Shown piece after piece: positions 1 to 12,715 of a DNA stretch of 64,000 bases. A model generated the notes under the pieces. That model saw only the letters and a list, made by a program, of their open reading frames with translations. It was not told where the DNA came from and searched no databases. Origin of the DNA: Teratosphaeria epicoccoides (taxonomy: Eukaryota > Ascomycota > Dothideomycetes > Mycosphaerellales > Teratosphaeriaceae); assembly GCA_021401465.1 (NCBI GenBank), contig JADDMT010000013.1, forward strand, positions 1 through 64,000, in the 5' to 3' direction. How positions within the stretch are numbered: the stretch's first letter is position 1; every line of letters begins with the position of its first letter. Made by a program: the position numbers and the translations under genes.

Positions 1-161
1 ATAGCTTCAGGACAGGTAGTTAGGAGCTTCGTGCTTAATTTAATTCCCTTTCCCTAGGGGATAGTTAGTTACAAGGTTAACTGCTATTGTCGATATTCTT
101 CACAGCTCTGCGAGTCTAATACCTAGTCACCTTCCTGCTATTAGTACCTACCCTTATGACA
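1..161 (+). repeat. 3' end of a family-B LTR (element B5)
   Basis: This matches the last 161 bp of the complete family-B LTR at 18026-18496 without length change and ends in the family terminus ATGACA. The rest lies left of the window. It is followed directly by gag sequence of another B element in the opposite orientation, so B5 inserted into B4. The adjacent five bases GCTGG are the expected right-hand target-site duplication. It cannot be told from this window whether this is a solo LTR or the 3' LTR of a full element. Confidence 0.88.
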
Positions 162-972
162 GCTGGCTTGCGATTTCCATGTTGTCGTTCTTGCTATTGT
201 TCCTAGATGCGATTATCGATTCTAATCGCGAGATCGCTCATTTCCTTGAATGTCGTTAGCGGATCTCCTTAGGCAATTTTGTCTTTAACTGTCTCCTTTA
301 GTCCCTAGTAGAACTAAGCGGCTAAAGCATTATCATTCTAGTCGACTCGAGCAGAGAGGGTCTGAAAGTCCGCGCGGTACTTGATAGCAGAACCCTTCTG
401 CTAGATTCCTAGGAGAGCTCTCTCGGCCTCTTGTTGCTTATTACTAAGCCTAAACGCTTCGCGTAATGCCTTAAACAAAGACTTGTCTAAGTTAAGAATC
501 TCCCTAGTTGTCGTCTTCCTAGCTTCGACATTGCTGACGTGATCTAGATAATCTGTTAGATGAGGCTAGATAAACTCGAACGTTAGTCCCTTTAGGTAAG
601 AGACAATATACATCATTCGCTTATGATATGTCGTAAACTGTTCTGTATCTACGTTAAATGCTAACTAGCATTGTAGGATAAACATCTTGACTTAAGATTG
701 TTGTCCTATGAACTCTGTAGGGCTTCCTATCTTGAAGCCGTTATTGCTATGTCTATTCCTAGTAGTTGAACCTGCGACAGATGCTAGATCCATCTCGCTA
801 AGGTAAATGGATTCGAGCTACTACGTAATTTAAGGTATAGCGGCAACTTGTTCTTATAGTGTTAGTTGACTGTCGCTAGAAGTTGAACTAACAGTTAAAG
901 AACTACTTAACATAGGCGTATGTTAAGCGCTCGACGAGTCCCCTAATACTTCCTTAGAAGTAGTGCTTAAAA
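162..972 (-). pseudogene. Family-B gag, 5' part (element B4)
   Basis: Reverse-strand 5' leader and N-terminal gag of a family-B Ty3/gypsy element, lying directly inside its 5' LTR. It is collinear, with no net length change, with 42896-43706 of element B3. It covers the gag start region and the retrotransposon gag core, and it is cut at 162 by insertion of B5 before the zinc knuckle. The frame is broken by several TAG codons at glutamine or tryptophan positions, as expected from CpA-to-TpA mutation. It is non-functional. Confidence 0.8.
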
Positions 973-1442
973 TGTCATAAGGGTAGGTGCTAATAGTAGG
1001 AAGGTAACTAGGTGTTAGACTCGTAGAGCTGTAAAGAATATCGACAATAGTAATTGTCCTTATAACTGACTATTCCCTAGGGAAAGGGAATTAAATTAAG
1101 CACGAAGCTCCTAACTACCTGTCCTGAAGCTATCCCTATATACTAGAGAGACAGAGTAGCTCTGTTAGATCTGTCGACAGACCCGACAGATCCGTGTCTA
1201 TAGATCTGTAGACTAACCCTATAGATCTAAGGGTCTGTTATCCTACGACAGATCCCTTCTCCCTTGCAGGCCTATAGATCTATAGATTAACCCTACAGAT
1301 CCGGGGATCTGTCCTCACGTGACAGATCCTTTCTCCTATGACTATGCCTATAACTTATAGTACTCCTATGACTATACTATGACTCTCAGTACTTAGGACC
1401 CTCATGATCCTGTAACCTATAGTACTCCTAACACTCATGACA
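973..1442 (-). repeat. 5' LTR of element B4 (470 bp)
   Basis: A complete family-B LTR on the reverse strand with TGTCAT..ATGACA ends. The part at about 1165-1330 contains five successive inverted repeats built on GATCTGTC or AGATCTGT. On its right it abuts family-A sequence at CTCGA, which shows that B4 inserted into A0. The other side of that insertion is outside the window. Confidence 0.9.
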
Positions 1443-2623
1443 CTCGAGATCATCTTGTACTTCTTGACACAAGTGTCGACTACATCATTAGACTTAGTGT
1501 CCCCCTTAGGCGTAACTAGTATAGTGACACTATAGCGCAAAGGGATCACGTTAGGACCGAAGGTATCCTAGACGTCGTCATCCTCCTTATCCTCAAAGAT
1601 CTGGCCTAGAGGCTTGTGCCTTAGCGTCTTGACAGACGTAGTGCGGATCGCAAGCGGGGAAGGTTCGGCTTCCTTGTCGCTAACCTCAATTTCGGCCCTA
1701 GCCTTCTTCTTCTTCTTAGACAGTAGCGTCAAGGCGGCGTAGGCAGCGGCGCTACAATGTGTTAGCTGTACGCACGCGACAGGATTCGAGTGAGTAACTT
1801 ACAGCTTAGTCCTTAGGACCGGCTTAGAGGCAGGCTGTCTCTTAGTACAGCGCTAGGGCGTAGCCTTAGCGGCAGGAATAGTGAATTACTTGATAACCTT
1901 TTTGCGGATTATCTGCGTCTTAAAGTCATCGTTAATAGAGGTAAGGGCCCTAAGTTGCTAACGCTAACAGCTAGTCGGATACTTCTCGACGCTAACGTTA
2001 GCCTAGCGGAGAAAGTCAGCATTCATACTTGGCGGGTACCTACACTATATGCGTACTATGGCGAAGGTCTTAACCCTAACGGTTAGCACCTTCAAGATCT
2101 TCTAGACTAAGTCTACGATTAGACCTAGACAAACGTTTTCGCCTGTTAGCAGAGAGTCGAAGCGAACACTGCCGTAAGAATAGTTAGTAGTTACAGTAAA
2201 GCATAAGAGGGCGCTAAGCAGGTAGGCGAGTGCCTCGTAGTACTTAGCCTGTAGCCTGTTCTTAGTCGGAGTGCCTTTAGTAATCCCCTTGTCGCGCGCG
2301 CTCTAGAAGTCATTAATGTTATAGTAGAGCTAGTTGTACTCGCCATACACCTCTTCAGGGAGGTCTTGGCATTTTTGATGCTTGCTATTATAGTTAACAT
2401 AATTGTAGTAGACACTACCCTCATCGAATCCGCTGACATAGATCTCGGCTACGCTTTAGTTAGTATAAGTCACGCATACCTCGCGGGTAGGGGACGCCTT
2501 ACTAACACGCGGAGGAGAGATGTGTGTAGCTTAGCTACTAAGGTTGTCAAGGCATCGTTAACACAAGCGACAATCGCGGGCAGAGTAAGTAGCGTCGAAC
2601 TTAGTCTATAGCATATAAGCTAT
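1443..2623 (-). pseudogene. Antisense accessory gene of family A, 5' part (A0)
   Basis: Reverse-strand counterpart of the antisense gene described fully in copy A3 (39765-41261). Only the 5' exon, the intron region and the start of exon 2 remain, because B4 inserted at 1442/1443. The start codon is mutated to ATA, and one of the N-terminal cysteine codons (TGT in A3) has become TAT. It is useful only for inferring the ancestral sequence. Confidence 0.65.
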
Positions 2624-3421
2624 TATAGCTAAGACAGGTTAATTGATCTTCATTGATTAATTGAAGAAGAAGAAGCTCTAGTATAGACCTAGAGACAAGG
2701 CGAGGTACAAGCTAAGCGAAATAGGAGCGGAGGTCAATGTTAGTATCTTAGAACAGGAAGTTTAGGAAAGCGACAAGGTTTTTATACCCTCTAACAGCCC
2801 CCCTGTTACCTACTGCGACCGTTAAGCTAGTAACTCGAACTACATGCGTAGAGTACCTACCTTTAGTTGACTTACAAGGGGACCGAATAATGTAATAACG
2901 GATAACGCGGCTGTCATGTATGTGCGCCGACTATACTCGTACTAGCCTACTAGCATGAAAATGTAGCGAGACCTACGCTAGAAGCGCGCTCCTGCTGTTT
3001 CAAGTAGCGCGCGTAGAGTGTCCGCGTACTTTCCTACTACCCTAAGGTTCTGCGACATGTTCTTCACAGTCACGACTAAATAGGGACAGCCAAGCTACTT
3101 GGCGAGGCTAGTACGTATGCTTGCCCTATAATTTCAAGGATTAACTAAAGTACATACTCGTAGTTTCCTGATATCTCGATCTGCATGTAAAGCGAAGATG
3201 TTACGAAGCCGCCTAACATGTAACAGATTAAAACCCGCCTAAGTTAGTAGCCTCCGCCCTGTACTTGCTACGAAGGTGTTAAGGTATACGCATGACACAT
3301 GTTACGTAGGCTATCTACCTATTTACTCTTGCGTAGTATAAGCGTGCTACATCCTGTACCCTATACGTTCTGCATGCATTACTTAGTAAGGCTAGGGACA
3401 TCCTCATAGGAGAAGGGGTAG

Positions 3422-3781
3422 TGATACAGTTAATACTAGGGGGCCATTAGAGCCGCATAGGTTCTGATGCCCGCCCTTAGTATGTAGTGACCCTGCTACA
3501 CATAGCAAGGGGGTCCTTCGTACATACGTTAGCTTATATGTCGTCTAAGTAGGATTAGTAGTCGACGTAGGACGCCCCTACATCGCTAACCCTATAGTAC
3601 CCCTGCAGGGTTAGGCTTAGACATGCTTTCCCTAATTAAGGAGCGTCAGGGGTTATAAACACCCTTAGCGCTACCTCTGCAATAAGCAGAAAGCAGTGCT
3701 ATCTTGTACCTACTAAAAGGTCGGATTACTCTGTCATACTACGAGATATTTTCATATCATATAGCATATACATCTATATCA
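3422..3781 (+). repeat. 3' LTR of A0 (360 bp)
   Basis: Family-A LTR with TGATAC..TATCA ends and the same 360-bp length as the LTRs of A1-A3. It carries many C-to-T and G-to-A transitions relative to them. The five bases to its right, CGAGT, match the family-B integrase sequence at this site and are the expected target-site duplication. Confidence 0.92.
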
Positions 3782-4546
3782 CGAGTAGAACATCTACGCC
3801 GACTATAAACAGAAGCACGACTCGACCTGCAGTTCTATTAGCAGAACACAGCATAGTACGCGAATCGTAAGAGAATTAAGGGACAAATTCTAAAGGAGGG
3901 GGACAAGGTGTATCTCCTCTACTATCACATCAAATCGGACAAGCCGAGTAAAAAACTAGACGCTATAAAACTAGGACTATTTAGGATTAAGGCTAAGAAA
4001 GGACTAGTTAATTTTAAGTTACAGCTGCCTAAGCAGATGAGAATACACCCTGTGTTCTATGTCTCTCTGCTAGAACAAGTAGCGCTAGACGCTACACTGT
4101 AAACGGAACCCTTACTACTTGACCCTAAAGTAGAAGAACCCGAGTACACTGTCGAGAAGATCGTCGACACTCGCTAGCAGGATGGACAGCGAGAGTACTT
4201 AGTAAAATAGGAAGGATATAGGAGTACCGAGAACACCTAGGAACCCCTAGAACATCTGCGAAACTATTAGCAAAAGATACGAAGTTTCGAGAAAGGAACG
4301 AACCTAGGAAGAAGATCATAAGCCATGACTAGACTCCTATAGGACGCTGTCGATCGGCTCGGCTATCACGCTATCCAGGAAACCCTAATACGAGGTATTA
4401 GCGAAACCTTCTATTACGCTCCATGTCATAGGACTAAGAGCGAGACCCGCCGAGGGATCTTGGTTAAGGAGAAACCTAGCCTGCGAAAGAGCCTGTTCTT
4501 TAGCCTCATCCTCCCTGATCTCACGCTCCTTAAGAGCGCGACTATC
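3782..4546 (+). pseudogene. Family-B pol 3' end with chromodomain (element Bx)
   Basis: Forward-strand C-terminal integrase tail, chromodomain and part of the post-pol region of a B element, collinear with about 16785-17550 of B1. A 64-codon open piece begins at 3908 and covers the integrase C-terminal barrel; chromodomain sequence follows with TAG interruptions. On the reverse strand, 4385-4546 also holds the C-terminal half of the family-B antisense gene. The fragment ends abruptly at CTATC where element A1 begins, and its continuation is not found on the far side of A1. Confidence 0.85.
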
Positions 4547-4906
4547 TGATATAGATGTATATGCTATATGATATGAAAATATCTCGCAGTGTGACAGAGT
4601 AATCCGACCTTTTAGTAGGTACAAGACAGCGCTGCTTTCTGCTTATCGCAGAGGTGGCGCTAAGGGTGCTTATAACCCCTGACGCTCCTCAATTAGGGAA
4701 AGCATGTCCGAGCCTAACCCCGCAGGGGTACCGTAGGGTCAGCGACATAGGGGCGTCCTACGTCGACAACTAATCCTACTCGGACGACATACGAGCTAAC
4801 GTATGTACGAAGGACCCCCTTACTATATGTAGCAGGGTTACTACATGCCAAGGGCGGCTATTAGAACCCATGCGGTTCTAAAGGCCCCCTAGTATCAACC
4901 GTATCA
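4547..4906 (-). repeat. 3' LTR of A1
   Basis: A 360-bp family-A LTR on the reverse strand. Compared with the 5' LTR at 12356-12715 it differs almost only by transitions at CpA or TpG and CpG positions, for example a TGG, GTCAC, CTGCA series changed to TAG, GTTAC, CTACA. Confidence 0.94.
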
Positions 4907-5704
4907 CTGCCCCTCCTCCTATAAGGATGTCCCTAGCCTTACTAAGTAACGCACGCGGAACATATAGGGTACAGGATGTAGCACGCTTACACCGCGCAAG
5001 GGTGAATAGGTAGATAGCCTACGTAACATGTGTCATACGTACACCTTAACACCTTCGCAGCGAGTGCAGGGCGGAGGCTGCTAACTCGGGCGGGTTTTAA
5101 TCTGTCACATGTTAGGCGGCTTTGTAACACCTTCGCTTTACATGCAGATCAAGATATCAGGAAACCACGAGTGCGTACTTTGGTTAATCCTTGAAATTAT
5201 AGGGCGAGCATGCGCGCCAGCCTTGCTAAGTAGCTTGGCCGTCCCTATTTAGTCATGACTGTGAAGAACGTGTCGCAGAACCTTAGGGTAGTAGGAAAGT
5301 GCGCGGACGCTCTGCGCGCGCTACTCGAAACGGCAGGAGTGCGCTCCTGGCGCGGGCCTCGCCACATTTCCATGCTAGTAGGCTAGCACGAGTACAGTCG
5401 GCGCACATGCGTAACAGCCGCGTTATCCGTTATTGCATTATTCGGTCCCCTTGTAAGTTAACTAAAGGTAGGTACTCTGCGCATGTAGTTCGAGTCACTA
5501 GCTTAACGGTTGCGGTAGGCAACAGGGGGGCTGTTAGAGAGTATAAAAACCTCGTCGCTTCCTAAACTTTCCTGTTCTAAGACACTAACATTAACCTCCG
5601 CTCCTACTTCGCTTAGCTTGCGCCTCGCCGTGTCTGCGGGTCTGTACTAGAGCTCCTTCTTCTTTAATCAATTAATTAAGATCAATTAACCCGTCTTAGC
5701 TATA

Positions 5705-7201
5705 ATGGCTCATGTGCTGCAGACTAAGTTCGACGCTACTCGCTCTGCCCGCGATCGTCGCTCGTGTTGACGATGCCTCGACAACCTTAGTAGCCAAGCT
5801 GCACACATCTCTCCTCCGCGTGTTAGTAAGGCGTCCCCTACCCGCGAGGTATGCGTGACTAGTACTAACCGAAGCGTAGCCGAGATCTGCGTCAGCAGGT
5901 TTGATGAGGGTAGTGTCTACCGCAATTGTGTTAACTGTAATAGCAAGCATCAAAAATGCTAAGACCTCCCTAAAGAGGTATACGGCGAGTACAACTAGCT
6001 CTGCTGTAACATCGATGACTTCTAGAGTACGCGCGACAAGGGGATTGCTAAAGGTACTCTAACTATGAACAGGCTACAGGCTAAGTACCGCAAGGCACTT
6101 GCCTACCTGCTTGGCGCCCTCTCGTGCTTCACCGCGACTGCTAACCGTTCTCATAGCGGTGTTCGCTTCGACTCTCTGCTAACAGGCGAAAACGTTTGTC
6201 TAGGTCTAATCGTAGACTTAGTCTAGAAGATCTTGAAGGTACTAACCGTTAGGGTCGAGACCTTCGCCATAGTACGCTTATAGTGCAGGTACCCTCCGAG
6301 TATAAATGCTGACTTTCTCCGCTAGGCTAACGTTAGCGTCGAGAAATATCCGACTAGCTGTCAGCGTTAGCAACTCGGGGCCCTTACCTCTATTGACGAT
6401 GAGTTTAAGACGCGGATGATCCGCAAGAAGGTCATCAAGCAATTCACCGCTCCCGCCGCTAAGGCTACGCCCTAGCACTATACCGAGAGACAGCCTGCCT
6501 CTAAGCCGGTCCCGAGGACTAAGCCGTAAGTTACTCACTCGAATCCTGTCGCGTGCGTATAGCTAACACATTGTAGCGCCGCCGCCTACGCCGCCTCGAC
6601 GCTACTGTCTAAGAAGAAGAAGAGGGCTAGGGCCGAAATTAAGGTCAGCGACGAGGAAGCCGAGCCTTCCCCGCTTGCGACCCGCACTGCGTCCGTCAAG
6701 ACGCTAAGGCACAAGCCTCTAGGCCAGATCTTTGAGGATGAGGAGGATGACGACGTCCAGGATACCTTCGGTCCTGACGTAATCCCTTCGCGCTGTAGTG
6801 TCACCGCACTAGTTGCGCCTAAGGGAGACACTAAGTCCGATGATGTAGTCGACACTTGTATTAAGAAGCGCAAGATGATCTCGAGGGCCGAGCGCGACAG
6901 CCGCAAGCGCACTTAAGTCTCTTCGCCTTCTGATACTAAGGATGAGGTAGTCGTCGCGACTAAGCGCGGTGAGGGTGTCGCTAGTTCTCTGGCTACTATA
7001 GGCTCCGAAGACGAGCTCCCTTGTAACCTACTAAAGAAGAAGATGCCAGCCTCTCTTCGTAGCGTTGCTACCCCCGTTACTCATGGTCGCTTCGGGGTGT
7101 TTAGTAGACCCCGTGTAGGTAGGCAGTCCCTAGCGGACCGTAACAAGAAAGACTCTCCTGCTTCGGGTTTAGTTAGGAAGCCCCTAACTAGTAGTCGCTA
7201 A
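5705..7201 (+). pseudogene. Antisense accessory gene of A1 (two exons)
   Basis: Runs opposite to A1's gag-pol. The exons are 5705-6525 and 6577-7201. The 51-nt intron 6526-6576 has donor GTAAGT, branch GCTAAC and acceptor TTGTAG. The exon lengths and intron are identical to those in A2 and A3. The reading frame persists across both exons and is interrupted only by RIP-type stops, such as TGA from CGA in the first cysteine motif. This copy best preserves the frame after the cysteine-rich region, where A3 has two compensating indels. See A3 for the protein description. Confidence 0.75.
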
Positions 7202-7341
7202 GCATTAGCTACGAAGCTAATCCGAGCATGTCTCTTGTTCTTCTTAGGTTTATTCTAGGTGTGCCTTTAGGCATTAATGATGTATGAGTAGGGCGTTTGC
7301 TTCTCGTTGTTACTTCGCGTGTTATGCGCTACATACACGTG

Positions 7342-10300
7342 TTAAGAATCCTGCTCTAGAACCCTCATCTTCCCACGAATCGACCTTCTCAAGCCCTGCT
7401 CACGCCTCCTCCGCTCTTCGAATTCACGAATAGCTTCTAGAGCGTTCTTGTAGTCTTCAGCTAGAACCTATTGTGTGTACTTAGGTAGGTATCCTTTCTA
7501 CTTCACTAGATAGTGCGTTACGCCCTTGCGCCGCATACTGTCCTTAATACCCTCGACTTCCTACTCTTCGTTCTCTTCTGCTACTAGCATTAGGTCCGCG
7601 GGCTCTTCGCCCTCGCGCTGTACCCATGGTTCGAGTAGAGATATGTAGAAGACGTCGTGCACACGATACGACGATAGTAACAATAGCTAGTACGCCTGCG
7701 AGCCTATCGCGTCACGTATCCGGAAGGGTCCGACGAACCTTGGCGTCATCTTCTTGCTTAGAAGTTTCAGCTTAAGATTCTTTGTCGACAGCAACACCTT
7801 CGTACTAACTACGTACTACATCGGTTTAGCATAGGCGTTATTATGTTTAATCTGGGATTCTAAGGCCTTTTTCTAGTGTTCTATTAGCACCGAATGTACC
7901 TCGCGCATACGCCGCGCTAATTCCGTAGCGGCTGGCACCCTCTCCTCAGAAGACTCGTCCTGAGGCGGTTCTAGGTGTATTTCTGGATCAAAGCCATAAA
8001 GAATCTGAAATGGCGACATGCGCATAGTAGCATGCACGCTGTTATTGACTGCAAATTCTGCCATAGTAATTGCGTCGGCCTAGGCATCCTGGTTCTTAGC
8101 GTAGTAGCACCGAAGGTACTACTTAAGAGTCTAGTTCATACGTTTAGTCTAACTATTAGTCTGTAGATAGAATGCTGTACTTAGGCGGTACTTGACACGC
8201 GCCTTAAACACAAATTCTTGCTAGTATTTACTAGTGAAGACAGAATCTCGATCTAATAGGATACTTCGGGGGACACTAAAGCGCCATATGACTTCGTCGC
8301 GAAGTAGCCGCGCAAGCTCGCCGCTTATGCACCTTTTCGTACATAGGATGAAGACATTCATCTTCGAGTATTAGTCGACTACTACAAGGACAGCATCAAC
8401 TACATCGCCTTTCTACTTTGCTGGCGGCAAATCGGTAATGAAATCTATGGTCAAGTCTTGCCATAGTCTCTCTAGTAGTAAGAGCGCCTAAGCATCGCCG
8501 TAGGGGCGATAGCGCCGAGATTTGCTGATCTGGCACGTCTAGCAGGATTTGACATAGTCAGAGACATCCTATTCTAGCGTAGGCTACTAGTATTTGCGTC
8601 CGAGAAGTGCGTTCGTCTTCTCTACGCCAAAATAGCCCGCGAGTTTATCGTCATGATGAATACGGAGGAGCTGCGAACTAAGTACGCGGTTAGCAGGTAC
8701 GTAGAGCCTATTGTCAAAGTACTACAAGTCGCCTGACTTAGTCTAGTACTTCGGACTACCTATAGTGTCCTAGAGGGCTACACCCTCATTAATTAACTCC
8801 GGTTCTCGCTCTTGCAATCGCTGAATAAGTCTCGAGACTTCTTCAAAGGGTTCTTTAGACATCGCATGCTTACCGCATGTAAGCTAGTTAACTACCGCAC
8901 GGATCGAGCTAGACATGGTCGCTATAGCTGCTAGATAGGGGGGTTCGTTACTAGCGGAGGCCATGAGGCCCTATTAGACCTGTAGTCGACCTACAAGAGG
9001 AGCTAACGATGGATCGCCGCCCTAAACTACAAGCTTCGTTTGCAGCGTAGGGAGAAGCTATTAGTTACCCTCTTCCCCGGTGTCGTAGTCCGGTCGTCGC
9101 GAAGGACTGTCGGCCGGATTCGTCTTTCCGGAACGATGCTAGATAACGAAGTCAAAGCTAGCGAGGAAAGTCGCCTACCTTGCTTACTAACTACTTAGCT
9201 GCTTCACGCCCATGAAGCCGCGAAGGTTGTTATGGTTAGTGAGCACCTTAATAGGGTGCGCTGCGCCTTCGAGGTAGTGTCGGTACTCCTTAAAGCCGTT
9301 AACAATAGCTAAAAGTTCTTAGTCGTGAGTCTCATAGTTAAGCTTAGCGCCCTGCATCTTCCGCGACTAGAAGGTAATCGGGTACTATCGCGCACTGCCT
9401 TCGTGCGACTAGAGCTGCGATATAATTGCGGCTATTACGAATTTTGAAGCATCGGTCTCTATCCAGATCTTCGTAGCGGGGTCAAAGTGCCGAAGTATAG
9501 GCGTAGTTTGAAAAGCTGCTTTAAGTTTAGAGAAGGCCTTGCTCTAAGCCTCCTCCTAAGGCACTTTCCCTGGCTTTTTTGCTTAAACCGCGCCCTTTGC
9601 GAGGGCTGTAAGGGGAGCCACGATCTTCGAGTAAGATCGTATAAATCTGCGATAGAAGTTAGTGAATCCTAGGAACACCTGCACTTCTCGGAGGGTAGTT
9701 AGCCGCGGCTACTCCGCGATTGCGGACACCCTTCAGTTATCCATGATGACTCCTTCCATGGAGACGATGTATCCGAGAAACTCAATCCTATCCGTCAGGA
9801 ATGAGCACTTCTTTAGGTTCGTGTATAGAGCGAACTTGTAGAGCCGTTCGAGCACTATACTTAGATGCCGAATATGCTCCTCCTTCGAGTCGGAATAGAC
9901 TAGTATATCGTCTAAATATACTACGTAGCAGGTGTCAACGAGGTCGGCTAGGGCCCGGTTAATATACGCTTAGAACGTTGCTAGTGCGTTAGTCAAGCTA
10001 AACGGCATCACCGTATACTCGAAGTGTCTGTACTGCGTTTAGAATGCGGTCTTCTACTCGTCGCCCTTTCGGATCGGTATCTAGTAGTAGGCGTCCTTTA
10101 AGTCGATAGACGAGAAGATGGCGGCGTGACCAAGGCGGTCAAGCGTCTCGCTAATAAGTAGTAGGGGGCAGCGGTTCTTCTAGGTTACCGCGTTAAGGCC
10201 CCTATAGTTAACGCATAGGCGGAGCGTGTTATCCTTCTTCGGGACGAACATAACTAGCGCTCTAGCCTCGCTGTCGCTTCGTCGGATCCACGCGTTCCTT

Positions 10301-12306
10301 TGCGCCTTGTAGAGATAGTCTCGAAGTGTTTCGAGCTGCGATTCCGACATAGGGTACAGAGGTCGATGCGGAGGGTTGTAGCCCTCCTTAAGGTTAATCG
10401 CATGTTCCGCGTCTAGGGCCCGGGCATAGGCCGCAGCCTCTACGTCGAAAATATCGGCGTATTCCTCTAACTCAGGCGGAAGGGTAACGTCCTCCTTGAC
10501 GTTCTGTATGCGGACCGCATAAACGCATTAGACCTTCTTCATGTCCCTATAGAAGCTACGTGCGTCACGCATCCGCACTATAGGAACTTCGCCTATAGAG
10601 CCGTAGAACTAGTTGTTAGTAGCTCTATCAACAACGACTCCCTGCTTGTGGCGCTAAGGGCGGCTGAGCAGGAGCTCCTTATCAGGAACGTCTTTGGCGT
10701 AGAAGACTTCGTTAGTCTCGCGCACTTCTCCTAAGGAGTCCGCGAGTTAGAGGCGCACGTTGTACGCGCCTTGAGCCGCTGCGCCTTCACCCTAAAAGGA
10801 CATCATGGTAGGCAGCAGGGCTCCTAGGATCGGCTTCAAACTAAGCCGTACGATTACCCTCTAGGGTATCACGTTAACCTCCGCAAGGTCATCTAACATA
10901 CAGTCTACTAGCTCGAGCGAGCTGTTAACTCGGACCGCACCGGATAGGCGCCAGGCAGGCCACGAGTCTACACTATTAGTGACAGACAGCTTAGATACCC
11001 GCGGTAGCCATTCGGTTGTCTTAGGCTTGTCCTTCTTTCGCCTCCCCTCTAGGGAGGTTTCAGACACCTTGCTCACCTTCTTCCTATTACTTCGTTTAGG
11101 ACAGCGAGCCGCCTAGTAGTCCCTCGCTCTACAGATGTAGCAGCTACTCGGAGGCTTCTCGCTACCGTCTTTTAGCTTAGAGGGCTTGCTCCTCCAGAAT
11201 GAACTACCGCGTTAGACGTGGCCCCTAGGGCGCTTGTAATAGCGGCCCTTTAGTAGGTCCTCAGGGCTTAGACGCTTATTGTCCTTACCGCCCGATTTTC
11301 TATTTCGCTTCAAGGTGATTTCCATACGTGTCGCAAGGGACACGAGGTCTTGCCAAGTCGTCGGAAGTTCATGAAAAGTCATGATTATGTTCCGAAGATC
11401 GTCATTAAGTTTGACGAGCAAGTGCCGCACGCGTTGCGTCTCGGTATAGGGTAGCATCTGTCTCTCGAGCGTAGCGAGATAGGTTGCGAAGCTAGAGGTT
11501 GTTTGTCCCTTCCCCTGCTTGGCCTTCTCGTACTTGACAGACATAGTGAGGGCGCGATTCCCTAGATCCTCGACCTAGTCGACACAGAACTAGCGAAAGT
11601 CCGCCTATGTATATGTTCTGTTGTAGACCCGCATACGGTCATACCGCTCATGCTAATTGTTGCGAGGTTCCTTATCCTCTTCGAGCTACATCACACTAAA
11701 GGCGACTCGTTCGCCCTCCGTGGAATATCCGCGTAGGTTAAGCACGAAAACTGCCTTACACGCCTGCAAGAAAGTTTGCGCCTCCTTCAAGGTGTCTCCC
11801 TTAAACGGCTTCGGGTTGCGTGCGTTACGACTACCTCCTAGTTAGCCTACTATGGCCCCGAATTTAGGCACTAGGTTCGCGGGCACACGCGGAGGGTCTG
11901 CGCCTCCTAGTAAGTTGTCTTCGCGGGTCCCTGGCGTGAAATCTCGCCAGATTTCTTCGTCTGCTAGTTCGTTAGTACCGCTCATGGCGACGTCTTCGTC
12001 GTCCTCGCCGTTGTCGCTACTAGGAGTAGTGCGGCTCTAGCTCTAGTTCGCAAGGCAGTTCGCGACCTAATCGACAATCATGGCTACGAGGGCTAGGTCG
12101 ATAGTCGGGGTTAGTTGCGGTCCCTGTGCAGGGGGTCTATTGCCTAGTCCGCCGCGTAATTAGCCTCTAGCGGAACCGTCGCTTAATGCGGTGTCGCTCG
12201 TAGCGGGTACTCCTGCGGGCTAGTTACTCGGGCTAGCTTCGCCGTCGCGGGCGCTCGGGATAGCGCTCGCTGCGCGTTAGTTGCGAGTTCGTGGTGCTCT
12301 AGACAT
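7342..12306 (-). pseudogene. gag-pol of A1
   Basis: Reverse-strand gag-pol polyprotein gene of 4965 nt, the same length as in A2 and A3. It starts at ATG (12304-12306), and its terminal TGA has become TAA at 7342-7344. The order is gag with a CCHC knuckle, protease-like region, reverse transcriptase, RNase H, integrase and chromodomain. Open pieces survive at 10861-11076 (gag/protease junction), 11212-11544 (gag) and 7873-8064 (integrase C-terminal part). Numerous in-frame TAG codons make it non-coding. Confidence 0.9.
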
Positions 12307-12355
12307 ATCGTAGTATTCTCTGCTAGACTGCAAAGCAGGGGGGAGAAAGCAGAAC

Positions 12356-12715
12356 TAATATAGATGTATATGCTATATGATATGAAAATATCTCGCAGTG
12401 TGACAGAGTAATCCGACCTTTTAGTAAGTACAAGACAGCGCTGCTTTCTGCTTATCGCAGAGGTGGCGCTAAGGGTGCTTATAACCCCTGACGCTCCTTA
12501 ATTAGGGAAAGCATGTCCGAGCCTAACCCCGCAGGGGTACCGTAGGGTCAGCGACGTGGGGGCGTCCTACGTCGACAACTGATCCTACTCGGACGACATA
12601 CGAGCTAACGTATGTACGAAGGACCCCCTTGACATATGTGGCAGGGTCACTGCATGCCAAGGGCGGCCATTAGAACCCATGCGGTTCTAATGGCCCCCTA
12701 GTATCAACCGTATCA
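12356..12715 (-). repeat. 5' LTR of A1
   Basis: A 360-bp LTR. Its outer end against A1's interior reads TAATATAG, where the other copies have TGATATAG, a single G-to-A change. The right-hand neighbour AAATG is gag sequence of element B1. Confidence 0.94.

Larger units (their letters stand above)
1443..3781 (+). mobile_element. Family-A chromovirus copy A0, 3' part only
   Basis: This is the 3' portion of a family-A element: part of the accessory region and the 3' LTR. It is collinear with 40081-42419 of the complete copy A3. It is the most heavily mutated A copy in the window, with many CpA-to-TpA and some CpG changes, including CAA contexts. It is truncated on the left by insertion of element B4. 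Its 3' LTR is followed by CGAGT and then family-B integrase sequence, so A0 itself sits inside a B element (Bx). Confidence 0.9.
4547..12715 (-). mobile_element. Complete family-A Ty3/gypsy chromovirus A1 (8169 bp)
   Basis: A reverse-strand, full-length LTR retrotransposon with two 360-bp LTRs, a gag-pol frame, and an antisense accessory gene downstream of pol. Its length equals that of A2 and A3. The flanks do not match: CTATC on the left against AAATG on the right. Both flanks are family-B sequence but from different parts of the element (chromodomain region and gag). I infer recombination between two similarly oriented A copies, with loss of the DNA between them, rather than a simple insertion. 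All frames carry RIP-like stops. Confidence 0.93.
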
